Shown here piece after piece: positions 63,217 to 64,000 of a stretch of DNA of 64,000 nt. Origin of the DNA: Roseinatronobacter thiooxidans (lineage in GTDB: Bacteria; Pseudomonadota; Alphaproteobacteria; Rhodobacterales; Rhodobacteraceae). Position numbers and translations under genes: made by a program. Under the pieces are notes generated by a model. That model saw nothing but the letters and a program-made list of their open reading frames with translations, was not told where the DNA came from and did not search any database. Location: assembly GCF_001870675.1 (NCBI RefSeq), contig NZ_MEHT01000046.1:62001-126000 (forward strand), given 5' to 3'. The number at the start of each line of letters is the position of its first letter. Within the stretch, counting starts at the first letter, position 1.

Positions 63217-64000
63217 TCACCTCCATGTCTTGGCATAGGCGCCGGTGGTTGCGGCCTGCCCTTCGGACAGGCGCGCAAGGGCCAGCGCGGGCGGGTCGCG
63301 CCCGTCTTCCAGCGCATCTGTGACCGCGCGGAAGGCCCGCACAATCTGCGCGACATAGGCACGAGAGCGTTGCCGCCCTTCGATTTTCAGCGCCGTGACG
63401 CCCGCTTTTGCCAGCTTTGGCACCAGTTTTGACGCATCAAGGCTGACCGCATCCTCGAACACATGGCCGGTCTTGTCGCCAGAGGTGAAACAGCCCTTGC
63501 ACAGTGTCGGATAGGGGGCAACGCCGCCTTTGGGGGTACGGTGGATGGTGAAGCCCCCCAACCGCGCCACGCTATCGGTGCCTTCGGTCGCATAATCCAC
63601 ATGTTCGGGGGGCGAGCAGACACCGTTCATATTGGGCGAACGGCCCGTGGCATAGGATGACAGCGAACAGCGCCCTTCGGCCATGACGCACAGCCCGCCA
63701 AAAACGAACACTTCGGTTTCCACATCAATCTCGCGGTTGATGGCGGCGATTTCCTCGACACTCAGCACGCGCGGCAGGACCACGCGGCGCACATCGAAGG
63801 CTTGCGCGTAGAAATTGATCGCATCGGGGTTGGCGGCGGCGGCCTGCACCGACAGGTGGCGGCGCAGGTCGGGGTGGCGCTCGGCCGTATGTGCCAATAA
63901 CCCCAGATCGGCCAGAATAACTGCATCCGCGCCCGCTGTTTCTGCATCGGCCACAGCGGAATGCCATAGGGTTTCTTTCCCCGCAGTCGGAAAGGTGTTG
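63217..64000 (-). CDS. ubiU: Ubiquinone biosynthesis protein UbiU (5' end beyond window)
   Basis: 3' part of ubiU; the reading stays open to the window edge, adding residues such as NTFPTAGKETLWHSAVADAE before the region seen below 63954, so the start codon lies outside. Visible are GADAVILADLGLLAHTAERH, HLSVQAAAANPDAINFYAQA and the Fe-S cysteines in GGLCVMAEGRCSLSS, NGVCSPPEH and LCKGCFTSGD. UbiU acts with UbiV in oxygen-independent ubiquinone synthesis, consistent with facultatively anaerobic growth. Confidence 0.92.
   Translation of the reverse strand, partial: NTFPTAGKETLWHSAVADAETAGADAVILADLGLLAHTAERHPDLRRHLSVQAAAANPDAINFYAQAFDVRRVVLPRVLSVEEIAAINREIDVETEVFVFGGLCVMAEGRCSLSSYATGRSPNMNGVCSPPEHVDYATEGTDSVARLGGFTIHRTPKGGVAPYPTLCKGCFTSGDKTGHVFEDAVSLDASKLVPKLAKAGVTALKIEGRQRSRAYVAQIVRAFRAVTDALEDGRDPPALALARLSEGQAATTGAYAKTWR

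Overview
The window is GC-rich chromosomal DNA from an alphaproteobacterium, almost certainly order Rhodobacterales (Roseobacteraceae/Paracoccaceae type). The evidence is gene content and order: an argH–small lipoprotein–DUF2834–lysA–TIGR02302 run, Hsp20 paired with a DUF1150 gene, the ubiU/ubiV pair for oxygen-independent ubiquinone synthesis, a two-gene purEK unit, and a coenzyme-B12-dependent ribonucleotide reductase. No CRISPR array, intact insertion sequence or complete prophage is visible. The genus cannot be fixed from sequence alone.

Layout. 0.2–7 kb: H-NS/HvrA-like nucleoid protein, YihY membrane protein, methionine aminopeptidase, a hybrid histidine kinase with its LuxR-type regulator, and a Hint-domain protein. 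7–16 kb: rpsD, the long minus-strand lysine/arginine operon, an EAL phosphodiesterase, a universal stress protein and an ALDH7-type dehydrogenase. 17–30 kb: purEK, heat-shock genes (Hsp20–DUF1150; groESL with a CIRCE element), family II pyrophosphatase, ribF, prfC, a DksA-like zinc finger protein, hisF–hisE and a DMT exporter. 30–36.5 kb: preQ0/queuosine operon queCDEF, then the dTDP-L-rhamnose operon rfbCBDA. 36.7–42.5 kb: a cyanate unit (nrtA/nrtB/nrtD-type ABC importer plus cyanase) divergent from a PAS–AAA+–Fis regulator. 42.5–48 kb: an excisionase-like HTH gene, nrdJ, and a gene-poor stretch ending at tRNA-Gly. 48–52.4 kb: DnaJ, BolA, DUF4177, MarR, XRE-cupin and FAH-family hydrolase. 52.6–58.7 kb: urea importer urtABCDE. 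59–64 kb: Stealth-type sugar phosphotransferase, di-haem cytochrome c peroxidase, mogA, ubiV and the 3' part of ubiU.

How the genes work together. Two nitrogen-scavenging units lie 14 kb apart, for cyanate (import, then cyanase to ammonia and CO2) and urea (Urt). ubiU/ubiV suggest ubiquinone can be made without oxygen. The heat-shock genes carry recognisable control signals.

The most unusual features are mostly non-coding. They are a perfect 25-bp inverted repeat whose loop holds a textbook four-tract G-quadruplex motif between rpsD and a convergent gene, a 168-bp intergenic repeat present twice 35 kb apart, a 23-mer repeat present twice 48 kb apart, a stem-loop between urtA and urtB, nested dyads with clustered TTGCAA boxes between queC and rfbA, and an operator-like palindrome cluster in front of the cyanate genes. 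On the protein side, the cyanate-linked AAA+ regulator has lost hallmark residues of sigma-54 activators and its gene carries a C10 tract just before the DNA-binding domain; the hybrid kinase has a receiver-like domain with Asn in place of the phospho-accepting Asp.
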